Below, one piece after another: positions 46,917 through 59,676 of a stretch of DNA of 64,000 nt (the first letter of the stretch is position 1; the number at the start of each line of letters is the position of its first letter). Source of the stretch: Osedax fenrisi. Its lineage: Eukaryota > Annelida > Polychaeta > Sabellida > Siboglinidae. The translations under genes were made by a program, and so were the position numbers. Where the stretch lies: assembly GCA_964019155.1 (NCBI GenBank), contig OZ025240.1:29392083-29456082 (forward strand), given 5' to 3'. Below the pieces are notes generated by a model. It searched no databases, had not been told where the DNA came from, and saw only the letters and a list, made by a program, of their open reading frames with translations.

Positions 46917-48296
46917 TCAGTAAATTGTGTATGAATAGTTTGTTAGGTATATGGTATATGGTATATTTTTTAATTTAAAATTTAGATTTGTGAAGTAGTA
47001 TTTAGCTGTATAAGTTGTGAATGTGATGAAGCAGCAGGTGTTCCCGAAAGACACAAGTGCAACAGTGTTTTTATTTATATTTAAATCAGTTAGTAGTTTG
47101 TTTATGTATGTGCGATTCATGTTAGTCTTGTCAATGTTTTCAATAGTGACAGTTAGATTGGTATTATTTGGTAATTTCGGGTTTAAGAAGGTTATTGGTT
47201 GGGGTCTGTTTTTGTAGTTTAGGTTAATAGGAGGTTAATAAATGGTTATTATAAACATTTCTATTAGGTATTTCAGTACGGTTACTTTCATTAAGGTTAA
47301 TTTTTAGGAGATTAGTATTGAGGTTATTAATATTAGGTTTTATCAAGTTATGCGTAAAGTTGTCTGTATACAGTCTCTGTGGGTGGTTAGTAGGTTTAGG
47401 AATGTTTATGTAGTTTGTGTGTGTGTGTTATGTTTTAGAGTGTTGGTTATATGTGGGAAGTGAGTATTGTAGTTAGTATGTGGTAGTGAAGTAAGTAATG
47501 TTGGTGTAAAATGATTGTCATGATGGGAAATATTGTTGTTTATTTTATTTGTAAAATTATTATTGTGAGTCATTAAGGATTGGATTTGTTGTGTATGTGA
47601 TTTAAGTGTAGCTAGTATTGTGTTTATGTTGTCCTCAAATTTTGTATTGTATGTAGCGTTAGTAACAGTAGTTTATGTGGTGGCAGTTAGAGTAGTAGCA
47701 GTATAGTTGGTATCAATATCGGTAATCAATCTTATGTCGGTATTAGTATGGTTAGTAGTAGATGTATTGACAGCTTGTGCATATGAGGTAGTGAGTGTCT
47801 TATTCGTTAGTTTTGTTGGTGTTGTAGTATTCCGTTTTTTGATATTGTTAATCTTAGTAGTATGTATGTCTAGTATTTTCAGTATATCATTTAGTTTATT
47901 TTCAATAGTTATGTTATTAGACGTAGTAGATGTAGTCGTTGTATTATGGTTAGTAGTAGGTATGCGTGTAGTACTATTAGTTGTTATGGGTGTAGTATTA
48001 GTAGTTGGCATGGGTGTAGTATTAATAGTTAGTGTGGGTATAGTATTAGTAGTTGGTATGGGTGTATTATTAGTAGTACGGCAAGTAGGGCATGTATATT
48101 TAAAGGATATTGATTGCATAAATGCTATTAATAGTTTTGAAGGTGAGTTTTTATTACCCCATTGCATAGATATTTCTTTCGCCGGATAAATACATCTATA
48201 GTGGATTGTAGCTGTACATCTGCATACGACGACGTGTCCTTCAGCATGTGATGCTTCTTGTAGTCGAAGTGTTGCAGTGAATGCATTTTGAATCCA
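46917..48296 (-). pseudogene. LINE ORF1 with N-terminal PHD-like finger, disrupted
   Basis: ATG at 48294-48296 gives MDSKCIHCNTSTT; after a one-base shift the frame continues AEGHVVVCRCTATIHYRC, with KYTCPTCRT further on. C-x2-C, C-x-C, H-x2-C and C-x2-C spacing is that of a PHD-type zinc finger, known from ORF1 of CR1-group elements. A long Thr/Asn-rich linker (PTTNTTPITTNSTT) and a short coiled-coil-like segment (IENKLNDILKILDIHTTKIN) follow. A C-terminal part with MNRTYINKLLTDLNINK lies at about 47120-46917. The product would bind nucleic acid; that role is family knowledge. Confidence 0.65.
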
Positions 48297-48490
48297 TGTT
48301 CTTATCAGGTTACTCGTTTCTCAGGTCGTTATCGATGCTTTTATGATCTGTAGTAATATAGGCAAAACAGCAGACTATGTTACATAGTATGATACTATGT
48401 AAGTGATAAATGGTAGCTAACCTCAAATGAAGTTTGGCAGATCCAACTACCAAAAGTAAATTCCCACGGGAGATCCACGGGACTATATCA

Positions 48491-49640
48491 AATTTAGATA
48501 TTATGATAAAAATAATTTATCAATTTGATACGAATAAATAATAGATCTAATTATAAATATACATAAACAGTATATGATATATATCTGAATTATATTAAAT
48601 TAAAAAATATATAATTCTATGATCTTTGTAATTATTATTTATTTATTTTTTTATTTTTTATTAAATTTTGTTTTGTTGTTAAAAATGAAAACAAATCCTA
48701 AATATAATTATATCTGAATAAGAAATGATTATAATTTAAAGACAACTATTATGTATTTCAAAACAAGTTGGATATTAATATGTAAATAATATTAATATAA
48801 AAAATAAATGAATACGTACTTATCTTTATAATAATAATACAATTAAAAGATATTTAAAAGCTAAGCTATAAATAACACAACTATATATTGTTTGCTATGT
48901 AAACAAAGTGGTTATATTTGAATTAATATCAATAGTTCATCCTTGAATTAAATTATCGATATTTTATTATGATTATTAAGTAATACAAATAAAATAATTA
49001 TAATACTGATTTTAAAGGAGTTTATTATAATATATTATATAAGATTTAAATTTGTAGAATTAACTAACTGAAATAAATATTTGTATCAAAGACTTAATTA
49101 TTCATTATAAATATTTTTTCACACGTATTATCAAAATAATAAAATATTATTCTCACTTGTAAATGCCTCAAATTATGAATTATAGACAACATTAATTGTA
49201 ATAATAAATAAAAATTAATTAAAATTAAAGAAATAATAACTATTGTAAACCAAAAATGAATTATACTATAAAATATATTTATATACTAATATAAATAAAT
49301 ATACACATTTATAAAATATAGGTTGTGTAAATTATTATCATCTAAGATAATATTTCTATAGAAATCTAGTTATGTAATAGCTAATATGTGGGTACTATGT
49401 GAATAAGTTATGTATTGTTGTATTTACTGATATATTGACAAAGCATCATTCACATGTTCCATATTAATATCCAATTTAATAAATTATCGAGTATATTATC
49501 GTAATAATAATGAGTACGTACTATTTTACTATAATTGTAATAATGTTACTATAAATTTTCTAATTATAACGTATATTCTAATCTATAATGCATTTATATA
49601 TATATATATATATACATTTATCTAAAAAGTAGCTACAATA
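48491..49640. other. AT-rich stretch, nothing recognised
   Basis: No open frame, splice-bounded exon or inverted termini could be supported here. Confidence 0.6.
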
Positions 49641-49649
49641 TTCATATAT

Positions 49650-50720
49650 CTTAAATAAGCATCTGATGTAGTTGATCATGATATTTTACTTGCTAAATTA
49701 GAATTTATAGGTATGAGAGGTAATACAAATGTATTCATTAATATTTATCTCGAAAATATAAATATTATAACACGAATTTATAATACTCTGTAATTTAGAA
49801 AGAGTATTAGATATGGAGTGCTACGAGGATCTGTTTAGGACATCTACTATTTATTATCTTTATAACTGATATATCCAATATTTTAAATAATGAAAAAGTA
49901 AATAATATAAATATAATTTTATATGAAAATGATACATCTATTATCTACAGGTATTTTCTGAAAATAATACATTATTAATATACTATTTGCAATATTACAT
50001 GGATACATTATTGATATAAATAAACTTAAGCTAAATATCTAAGAAGAAAATAATAATATAACCATATATAAATTATTCGGTATTAAAAGATATAAAAATA
50101 GAAAATGAAAATTGAAATAGTTAATAATTATAAATTTCTTGTGATTTACTTATATTCCTATATGACATACACACAAAACATCAATTATGTATCGAATAAA
50201 CTATCAAAATGTATATATACTATTAACAAAATATATTTTTTAGATACAAACAAATTAATGTTATTATATAATTTGTTCTATTTATCTAATTTATCATATG
50301 GGATTGAGTATGGTCCCACAAATACTTATAAATCAAATATAACAAAATTAATTATGCTACAGAAAAAATGTATAAGCATTATTAATAAAAAAATAATAAA
50401 TAAATAAAAATTACCAAATACTTTTTTTTTAAATAATATTTTAAAATTATAGATCTAATTATATTATTAATTTATTATTTCTTAATAAATATTTCTTCTT
50501 TAGTAAATATAAATTAGATTATAACTCATATTATAAATTAAAAAACTAAAATATAAATGTATCCTATATAAAAATTAACTTATGAAATATAATAAATTAA
50601 AAAATACAATTTTTATAGGACTAAAGTTATATAATGAATTAATGTTTAATAATCTTTTACGAAAAAATAATATAAATAATGTAATTATACTAAAAATAAA
50701 ACATTAACATATTTATTAAT
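49650..50720 (+). pseudogene. Decayed LINE reverse transcriptase fragment
   Basis: KASDVVDHDILLAKLEFIG (49657 onward) is the RT motif K-A-F-D-x-V-D-H-D-I-L with F to S. RYGVLRGSV follows near 49810, with stops. At 50105-50407 the frame reads VNNYKFLVIYLYSYMTYTQN, YGIEYGPTNTYK and LIMLQKKCISIINKK, the post-catalytic region. Many stops; an old copy. Confidence 0.72.
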
Positions 50721-50729
50721 ATGTAAATA

Positions 50730-51165
50730 TTAGTTTTTTATATTTTTTAATATTTATATTTGTTTCTCATCTTGTTTCGTTTAAAGTTTTATATTTTTTA
50801 AAAATTATTATCGGTATTATTATTATTCGTCTGTAATTTGACAGTAATGTGGCGCCATTGGTTCCAAATATGATTGATTTTGTTTAATAATTTATTACAG
50901 TGTATTACACATATTTAAAATATATTACCATTTTTATTAACAATTTATATATATTACAATTTTATAAAGTTAGTATATTTTTATATTTATATTGTTAATA
51001 ATATATATTTTAATACCTTTTAATATTATAAAATTATTTAATTAATTTATTTTATTATTTACTTTAATGTAATGAATTGAAATATGATGATAACTTATAT
51101 ATGTTCAAGAACAGCTTGCCCAACTTGAATCCATGTAACTCAACTTCTTCCACACCTATTACGCA
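50730..51165. other. AT-rich stretch, no gene seen
   Basis: Only GACAGTAATGTGGCGCCATT near 50840 stands out from the AT-rich background; it may be 3' UTR of the preceding LINE. No feature can be supported. Confidence 0.5.
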
Positions 51166-51179
51166 TTTCTTTTCATTTA

Positions 51180-51345
51180 CAGTCATTCCGGTGTCATATT
51201 GAGATGATACCAACTATCGATATGATACAAAATGAACTTTGACCGATCATTTATTTCTCATATATTTTTAAATTTACATTTACAGTGTTATAATATCATA
51301 TTGTAATATTGGATATTAAATAATTATATATACAATTATATATAA
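51180..51345 (+). repeat. Dispersed repeat, copy B
   Basis: CCGGTGTCATATTGAGATGA, TACCAACTATCGATATGATA, then ACAGTGTTATAATATC and AATATTGGATATTAAATAAT, collinear with the reverse complement of 27050-27195. Confidence 0.7.
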
Positions 51346-51483
51346 ATTATTTATTAAATACAAAAAAGTGATGCATGATTGTTAATAAATAATTATAGTA
51401 TTTAGGTGAAAGGTTAAATATTTATATTTTTAGAATTTTTAGTATTTATCTCTCACTATGTATTAAATAGTATTTAACAGCTC

Positions 51484-51521
<38 letters not shown>

Positions 51522-51691
51522 TCTCTGGCTCTATCATAGATTCTCTATTCTACAGATGTAAAATTAATTTATAATATATATATATATATATATATTGATG
51601 TGATTATCAATAATAACTTGTGTAACCTGATATAACTGTAATTCGTTGCAACTAATTATATTTTATAATAGTATAAGTATAATTAAATATA

Positions 51692-51724
<33 letters not shown>

Positions 51725-51731
<7 letters not shown>

Positions 51732-51990
51732 CTTGTAATATGATATGTAACGATATATAAATAATGGTTACAAGATTAATAGGGATTGTAACCAAATGGT
51801 TACACTGCCTATTAGATTTATAATATGATCAGTAACTATATATAAATAAGGGTTACAAGTCTAATAGGGATTATAGAAAAATGATTACACCGCCTATTAT
51901 ACTTGTAATATGATCTTTAACCATATATATAAATAAGGGTTACAATTCCAATAGGGATTGTAAACAAATTGTAATTTGTCTAATAGGACT
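51725..51990. repeat. Three tandem units of about 85 bp
   Basis: ACTTGTAATATGAT, AACxATATATAAATAA, GGTTACAAG and AATAGGGATTGTA recur in order at about 51732, 51815 and 51899. The copies are diverged. Confidence 0.7.
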
Positions 51991-51999
51991 CGTATCCAT

Positions 52000-52979
52000 C
52001 AATGGTTATCCAACACGAATTCCACTTATGGTTTCTTGGGATGTCTACCCAATTAATGATATTTAGTTTATCCTTCAAACAGGCTTTCATTGTAAACGCT
52101 CTATTAGTACATTACACTTATGGTAGAAGGAAGTAATGTTATAGATTATAATACTAAATAATGGTGACAGTTATTTATAGAGTCGAGAGGTATGGCGAGA
52201 TGTGTTACTATGTATGACCTGATGTGATTCATAATCCCGATATACATGTATGCAGTACTCTTGTTCAGTCTTCAACTATGTGGCCCTTCATGGGTATAAC
52301 TTACGACCATCGTGTATATCTATCTATCTATGATCGTGAATAAGTATATTTCTCTTTAGATATAGTAAGGGGATTTATAATGTCTACATGAATGTTAGTA
52401 CAGCGATAATATAGTGTTAGGAATAATTTTAACTGACTTTTACATTTTTATTAACTTTTGATTGTATAACTTATTCAACTACTTAGGGTAGAATTATAAA
52501 ATATACATAAATATACATGTATCTGATAAAGTACTTCGGTAATGCATGTAATATTAATATAAGTATGTGTTCGGTTAGCTATTGGTTATGTTATATCTGA
52601 TTGCCTATTGATTAAACAATTTAAAAATAAATAAATATATATATATATATAATTATATGTTTTTAATAATTTAACTTTTCATTTATTATTTCAATATTTT
52701 TTCGGTTTTAGTTAGTAAATTATTTGATGAAATCCTATTTGTATAACATTACAGATTATATATCGGTTATAGCATCATTTACACATAACATTCAATGTAT
52801 TTACAAATATAATTATATATCTATTTATCTATCTATATAAGATATTATATTATAATCATAATAATTATAAAATTGTAAGCTTTATATACACTAAATACTG
52901 TATTTTTATTATTAATTAATGGTATAGTTAATATATCTTAACAAATATTATCAGTAGTATATAATATTCGAACTTAGTA

Positions 52980-53042
<63 letters not shown>

Positions 53043-53368
53043 CGTATACTTCTAGTTATTTGTGTGTTAATGTAAATTCATTGGAGTTATAATTTTATAT
53101 AGTATTCATATTTTTAGTCATTTATTTTTTAAAAACGACTACCTGTAAATTATAACAGAATAATAAATGTAAAATAACATCATTATGCGTCAAAACTAAG
53201 TGATTTTCTATTAATGATATGTAATTCATTATTTAGTTGTATATTGTTGTTATCCTATTACAGATATGTGAATGTTAAGTGAATTATGTATAGCATTATA
53301 ATATATGCAATTCATATAATTAACTTACAATTTATTATTTCATCATAAATTATTCGTATAAATTAGTG

Positions 53369-53406
<38 letters not shown>

Positions 53407-53470
53407 CTTGACATTTTATATTATTTTATTCATTTTAATTGTACTTTTACTATACTTTTCTTTTCATACA
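52000..53470. other. Non-coding stretch with microsatellites
   Basis: Less AT-rich at 52000-52450, but no convincing reading frame or inverted ends. A TA microsatellite lies at 52983-53038 and another at 53376-53402. Confidence 0.5.
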
Positions 53471-53480
53471 TTTTCTTTAG

Positions 53481-53549
53481 GAAAGTAAAAGAGGTAAACA
53501 ACTATATATGCTTTGCGATTCTTCATTTACCATGTTCATGCCTAAATAA
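53481..53549 (+). CDS. Possible terminal exon of an unknown gene
   Basis: After a pyrimidine-rich tract and TTTAG, one frame reads ESKRGKQLYMLCDSSFTMFM then PK and TAA (22 codons, phase 0). No upstream exons were found. It might be a last exon of a receptor paralogue or chance. Confidence 0.22.
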   Translation, partial: ESKRGKQLYMLCDSSFTMFMPK

Positions 53550-54119
53550 TGATATTATATATAAACAATTAGTTTTAATTATTTAAGAAAAATAAAAACA
53601 AAATATATGATTATATTTGCACTACTAGATATATAGTGGTATGTAGTTGGGAGTGAAGGTGTATTTATTGGCAGTAAATGTTTCCAGTGTTCATAGTATT
53701 GGCGTATTTATAATCCTTAAGTCATATGACTTGACTAACTAATACCTTAAAAGTTGAGATGCCATTATCGATATGCTTGTCACCAATATAAATTACATAT
53801 GAAATTGATACTTAACAACAACAAAATATGTTTTTTTTTAATTTCAATTTTTTTAATTATGTTCATCTCATTATTTATATTATAATTTTTATTATATTAT
53901 TATTTCTAATATTATTTTATCGCTTTATATTATTTTAGTATGTTAACATAAATATCTATTTTTCTCATTATAATCTAGTGGGTGAAATACTCGACAAGCA
54001 ATGCTTATTCTTCATCCAGGCTTTTTGCCAATATTATGTTATTATATATATATTAGGTATACATTATATATCATTATAGATCATTATAGATAATTTTAAT
54101 TACATAATAATGGTATGAG

Positions 54120-54793
54120 CATATATATAATTCATATGTAAAATGTTATATGATGAACAACTAATATTTGTAAAAAATAACATATATATATATATAATCC
54201 ATAAATCAATATACTCTTTCACCCCTAGCTATATATATAATCTAATTAAAAAACGTACTATATTATCTTCTCTTCGTTACCAAAATGCTCCTCTACTTAT
54301 CTCCCAGAACTCTAGTAAAATTCCCTAAATTCTAAAGCTTTTACAAATTCCGGTCCAACCCTATGGAATTCCCTCCCTCCTTCCATTCGTTCTATTATAT
54401 CCCACAAAAGATTTATAAATCTTACTTCTTCTTTTCTCTCAACCCATAATTGTTAATTCATTCAACTTATTATTTGTGTCCGTGTTATATTAAATGTATA
54501 TCATTATTAAATTGTTATTGTATTATTATTATCTTATTATTATATAACATTATACTATATCAATTCAGTCTGTAGTATATAACACTACACCATATCAATT
54601 CAGACTGTAGTATATAATAGTCATTTATATTACTTAGTATTGTTGTCCGTGGTATATTTAATGTATATTATTATTAAATTATTATGGTATTACTATTATT
54701 TTATTATTATTTTCTTCCCGCACGAGCGAAGGGGTCTACACGACCCTATTTTAGTGCTAATAAACTTAATATCATCATCATCATCATCATCAT

Positions 54794-54835
<42 letters not shown>
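54120..54835 (+). mobile_element. LINE 3' fragment with ATC microsatellite tail
   Basis: Contains the C-terminal remnant (FTPSYIYNLIKKR; LRYQNAPLLI; a frameshifted SGPTLWNSLPPSIRSI), then a 3' UTR with GGGTC-TACAC-GACCC stem-loop near 54734-54748, GTGCTAATAAACTTAATATC, an (ATC)n tract and (TA)n. The 5' part is missing. Two related 60-70 bp stretches within the UTR (ATATCAATTCAG...CTGTAGTATATAA) are tandem copies. Confidence 0.75.
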
Positions 54836-54841
<6 letters not shown>

Positions 54842-54905
54842 TTGTGTTATACAATACTATTTCATGTACACCTAATATATATTATATATAATTGTAATTA
54901 TAATA

Positions 54906-55216
54906 ATGATAATTACAATCCATCACATAACGCACGCAGCGTATGATCATATATTTTCACGCGAGAAATATATCAATCCACACAAAGAAATGATCATGTA
55001 AGTAATAATATATTTAATGTATTAATAATTAATTCACTTATAGTTATATTAAAGCACATCAACTAAATAAATACTTATATTCAATTAATAATATTTTTTA
55101 TTATAAATACAATTTAAAAATAAATAAATAATCAGATATTAGTTAATATTATAAATAATTAAAATAACTAATCTATAATCAATACACGTGAAATATATAT
55201 ATATAATTATATGAAA

Positions 55217-55251
<35 letters not shown>

Positions 55252-57028
55252 GCTATATGTATATATCAATAAGATAATTGAACTTAAGTATAATATGTAA
55301 GTTTGATAGATGTTAATGATATATAATTAAAATGGTGTTACTTATTTGTGAATATATTATATAAAGTATACATTATAATATGCTATAGTACATAAAACTA
55401 TATATCATATGGTGTGCATGTTAAACATTATTAATATATTATAGATACAATATTAACTCCATTTGACGATAAATACGATTGTCTTTATTTAAATTAGTTT
55501 ATAATTTAAAATTTAAATAAATAACGAAATTTAAGATAAAATGATAATGTACATATCTAAAAATATTATTAATTAATTATTTAAATATAACATTTCGATT
55601 AGATTAGATAGTATTAATGCATGCAAATTAGAAATACACACACATATATTTGTGTGTTACGTGCATTTTACTTACTTCAGATACGTTTAGGCACAAGTAA
55701 TATTATGTAGACTGTACAATAGACCGGTTCGTACTTTTATCTTCTTCATAATTTTATAAAACTGCACATCTATAACAATTATGTATACTATGATGAATAA
55801 GTGTTTAAAATTGTAGACCTATAATTTAAAAGTTTTAGGTCACGAAACCTTTATATTTTAACATTGAATAAATATACAATTTAACATGGGCGAGATATAG
55901 AAAAAGTTGTGTTCAATTTTTATCAAATTGGATACTTTTTTTCAAGCCAACTAACTTAGGAATATATAAAAAGTGATATTAACAATACAAAATATTAATA
56001 AAATAATCTAGATGCCCGAATTTTAGAATAAAACAATTTTAGTAAAAAAAAATATCTAAAAATCGTATAATTTGATACAAATAATGTATTACTATTTAAT
56101 TTAAAAAATTAAAATATATAATTTATAAATTATAATAATACAAGTGAAATTAATTATTAAAAAATCAAAAATTATTTTTAGAAAATAAATTAACATCATT
56201 AATAATTTTTTTTTGGATTTTTATTTGAAATGTGAAATACAAAATATTTGTGCATATTTTTTAATTGTATTAATTTAATTTCAATAAATGATATTTATAT
56301 CTAAATTAAATCAAAAATACAATAACATATGATTACTCAAATGTAATGTATAAATATATATTAATTTTTAAAAATTAATTATTTTTTTGAATTATTGTGA
56401 AATAAATACTTTGTAAATGATGTATTTTCTCGAGATTTAGGAGACATTAATATTGGTAATTTGTAGATATAAAAATGAAATATAGATATTATATTAATAA
56501 TAAATATAAATAATGGTATATAATATATACTATATATTATATTAATTTATTAAATATAATACAAATACATAATTAATTTTATTTTTATTTTAAATGTGAA
56601 TATCAAAGATAAGATGGTGGATGATCTATTATAAATGTAATATTTTAAATTAAATTTAAAAATAATAATTTATATTTATATATTTAAATGACCAAATTTA
56701 AACATTTTTTATAAACAATTGTAATACGTATTATACTAAAATATAGATATTTATTATATTATATATGAAGCATTACATATTAATTCGAACTAACCTATCT
56801 ACTGTACACTATAAATACCTAATTTAAATATCGTAATAACTATACTATATATATATATTAATTTGTTAATAATTACTTAATAACATTCAATAGATATACA
56901 TTATTCGGATCGATTATTCATTATGCATACTGCATATATAACATTCCTGATATGATGCCTTACGAACACTACCACCTTGATGGAGACATTAATATCGGTG
57001 TTATTCAATCGCTTAGAACCTCTGCTGG
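54906..57028 (+). CDS. 5' exons of a second class C GPCR gene (partial)
   Basis: Exon 54906-54997 starts at ATG and ends in phase 2 before GTAAGT. Exon 56894-57028 starts in phase 2 after AATAG and ends in phase 2 before GTTAGT. The joined frame ends in YEHYHLDGDINIGVIQSLRT: L-D-G-D-I-x-I-G is the first strand of the Venus-flytrap domain in metabotropic glutamate receptors. The segment before it (YTLFGSIIHYAYCIYN) is moderately hydrophobic and may be a signal or anchor. Later exons were not found before the window end. The gene is on the same strand as the 27744-43363 receptor, as expected for a tandem paralogue; alternatively it is a broken copy. Confidence 0.6.
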
Positions 57029-57599
57029 GTTAGTATACTATTTAATCTAATTTTGTTATTGAAATATTAACGTTATCATACTATATATATATTGATGTAT
57101 ATGTTTTTTTTGTCATTTTTCCATCATTTTAAATATGCTATTATACATATTTTAAAATATAATACATTAGTATACCACAGTAATTGATATCAATTTAAAT
57201 ACAATTTATTTAATATTAATTTAAATAATAATATAAATAATTATATATTTTGATCAAGGAGCGACAAACATGTGAAGAAATAATTTTTTTAATATTTGAT
57301 AATATTATTTTATAATATAATAATAAAATTCAATCTTTTATGTTTAAAATAACACATAACTTTAAAAGTAACTACACAAATAACTATAAATACCATACAC
57401 GTGCATCATATATCATATCGTTTATAATAATTATCATAATATATATCACTTGGTTTACGTTTATAATTATAATATTCTATACATTTCAAATAATATACAA
57501 ACAAAATATAAATACAATCAAATAAAGGAATTTTACTGAGTGACATACTGATTCTATGTATATATGTATCAAACAATTGTATACAAAATTTAATTATTA

Positions 57600-58489
57600 T
57601 GGGAAAGTAACCGAATACGGACTGTGCCCGAATACGGACACTCTCGGTATCTCATAAACCATAAATCCTACAAAAAAATGTTGAATGAATACAATATTCA
57701 TAATTATATAAATAGTCTAAAAGAGTATTGTTTATTTTTTAATTATTCAAAATATTGATATATCCAATAAACTGATTTTTTTTTACGTATTTAAATTTAT
57801 GAAAATTTTAACTTAAAACCTTCTCAAGAATTAACAAATGTATCGATATAAAATAGAAAACTATATTATTAAAAAATAAAGCATTATAAAATTATATATA
57901 ATTTGTATATTTTTTATAAAATATTCATTATACATATATCTAGAGATCATATAAGTCCCTAATACGGACACTCTAGATGTATTATTACGGACAACCTATA
58001 ACCAATCAGCACGCAGCGTATGAACTATTCTTATTTTCATAAAAATCGCATGTGTGTAATAATATTAATACCAGCAATAAAGCTAAATCTAAAATTGTTA
58101 TTATTTAGATACTTAAATTGTATTATTAATTACAAAAATAATAAAAATATATAAATTATTAATTAATTAAATTAGAATACATTGTTCATAAAATTAATTA
58201 TAAATAAAATAATTGTTAGTTTTCTAATTAATTCATCAATAATATATAGTTTATCTAGTGGTATATATGGTGTCCGTATTATATCACAGGATGTCCGTAT
58301 TCGGACATGGGTACCGAATACGGACACCCCCACTATCTATGAAATTAAAATATCAAATACAATTTTAAAATCACAATAATATCTATAATCATATAATATT
58401 AATATATTGTAATAATTGAATAGAAATAATGAGTCATACAATATTAAGACCATTTATTGTTAAAGGGTCCGTATTAGGTTACTTTCCTC
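57600..58489. mobile_element. TA-flanked MITE with self-echoing termini, 890 bp
   Basis: Ends TGGGAAAGTAACCGAATACG and inverted GAGGAAAGTAACCTAATACG, both flanked by TA. The terminal word CGAATACGGACAC (or CTAATACGGACAC) is repeated inside near 57628, 57958 and 58313 and inverted near 58268 and 58291. Non-coding. The plan is the same as the 38540-39497 element, but the repeated word differs. Confidence 0.8.
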
Positions 58490-59600
58490 TATATCTCTAT
58501 TATTTCCAGTTGGATATTTCTTTTAACTGCATTAACTTTTGAATAACTCGATACATCTTTAAAAAATGTTAAGGCTTCACTATAGTATGGATAATATAGT
58601 ATAATAATACATTATTTATTAGTATTGAATAAATATCAATACATATTTAAATTATTATTAAATTACCGATTTTTAATTATAGTTCTTAATATTTAAATTT
58701 ATATTACACTTCTGAAACAGGTTATATATAGTCTAATATTATTTTTTATAAAATAAACAACAAATTATGTAATTCTATAATTAAATTCATAAGTTATTGT
58801 ACTTTTTATATAACAAATATCATATGTTCATCATATTAATCATATACACTTTTTTATATGTTTCATAGTCTCTTAAGTAATGTATTATAATATATAATAA
58901 TTGTTTATAATTTATATATATTTTAGGATATATAACATATTTTCAATACTATTTATATAATAATAGTTTTATACTTATACATTATTACTTGTACAATCAT
59001 TATATATGATAGTTTGTAAATGTTTTATAATGTATTTAACATAATATAAATCACAATATATATAGATAATTTTACGCATATGCATGTATAGGATGGTATT
59101 CATGTGAATGTTTTGCTTGAATTATTACATAATAACAAAGTATACGATACTAGCACCATATTATATTATAATGTTTATTTGTGATAATAATAATTATTTA
59201 TCTTTCGATTTATTTACGAATTATTAATATATTTTGATATAATTTTCAATATAAATACATATTTCAATTATTGTGTATATACAAGCTTTTATTAAATAAT
59301 AGGTGATGTTTAATTGATATTCATTATTACTCATAATATTTAAAATTTAATTATCTATAGTATATAAATAGCAATTTTTTAATGTTTAATTTGTGTCAAT
59401 ATATATTATTATTGTTATTGTTATTTTTATTTGGTGGAGTCATTTTATCCCATCCAGTAACTTAGATGAAGTTTATAATTATAACCATATATATGTATAG
59501 CTTTAATTTCCCTTCGAATCTGCTATCATGTTAATGCATTAATTATTTTAACAAAAGCCGATAATTTATTTATACACAATTATCATTTCTAAAAAGTATT
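58490..59600. other. AT-rich stretch, no gene seen
   Basis: No exon, TIR pair or open frame could be supported. Confidence 0.5.
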
Positions 59601-59606
59601 TTAAGA

Positions 59607-59676
59607 CCTATTTTAAGGCTCGAACATATTTCCTATTGTTGTGTGTCTGACGCCTTAGCCAACTGAGCCTCACAGG
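59607..59676 (-). ncRNA. tRNA-like sequence, probably SINE or tRNA pseudogene
   Basis: On the minus strand AGGCTCAGTTGGCTAAGG fits the pol III A box and GTTCGAGCC fits the B box, with 45 nt between their starts, as in a tRNA. CCTGT and ATAGG can close an acceptor-like stem. The anticodon stem does not pair and the T stem is poor, so it is not a working tRNA. Confidence 0.5.

Larger units (their letters stand above)
43740..48490 (-). mobile_element. Near full-length LINE, minus strand, PHD-type ORF1
   Basis: From right to left: a putative 5' UTR (48490-48300), ORF1 with a PHD-like finger (from 48294), ORF2 with endonuclease and reverse transcriptase (about 46900-43892), and a 3' UTR ending near 43740 in a TTATTATTA-rich tail. 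It is convergent with the receptor gene that ends at 43363. Base composition is clearly less AT-biased than the surroundings. Both ORFs have frameshifts or stops. Confidence 0.85.

Noticed and set aside
47707..48189. Plus-strand 160-codon frame rich in Val, Leu and Ile
   Set aside because: It is the antisense of the Thr/Asn-rich part of the LINE ORF1 (ACN/AAN codons read backwards give Val, Leu and Ile).
54143..54328. Stand-alone 61-codon gene
   Set aside because: Its sequence is the C-terminal region of a LINE reverse transcriptase and is followed by the LINE 3' UTR.
57340..57525. 61-codon frame rich in Ile, Asn and Tyr
   Set aside because: Pure AT-rich composition effect, with no motif or splice context.
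59607..59676. Functional tRNA gene
   Set aside because: A and B boxes fit, but the anticodon stem cannot pair and the T stem is poor, so it is listed only as tRNA-like.
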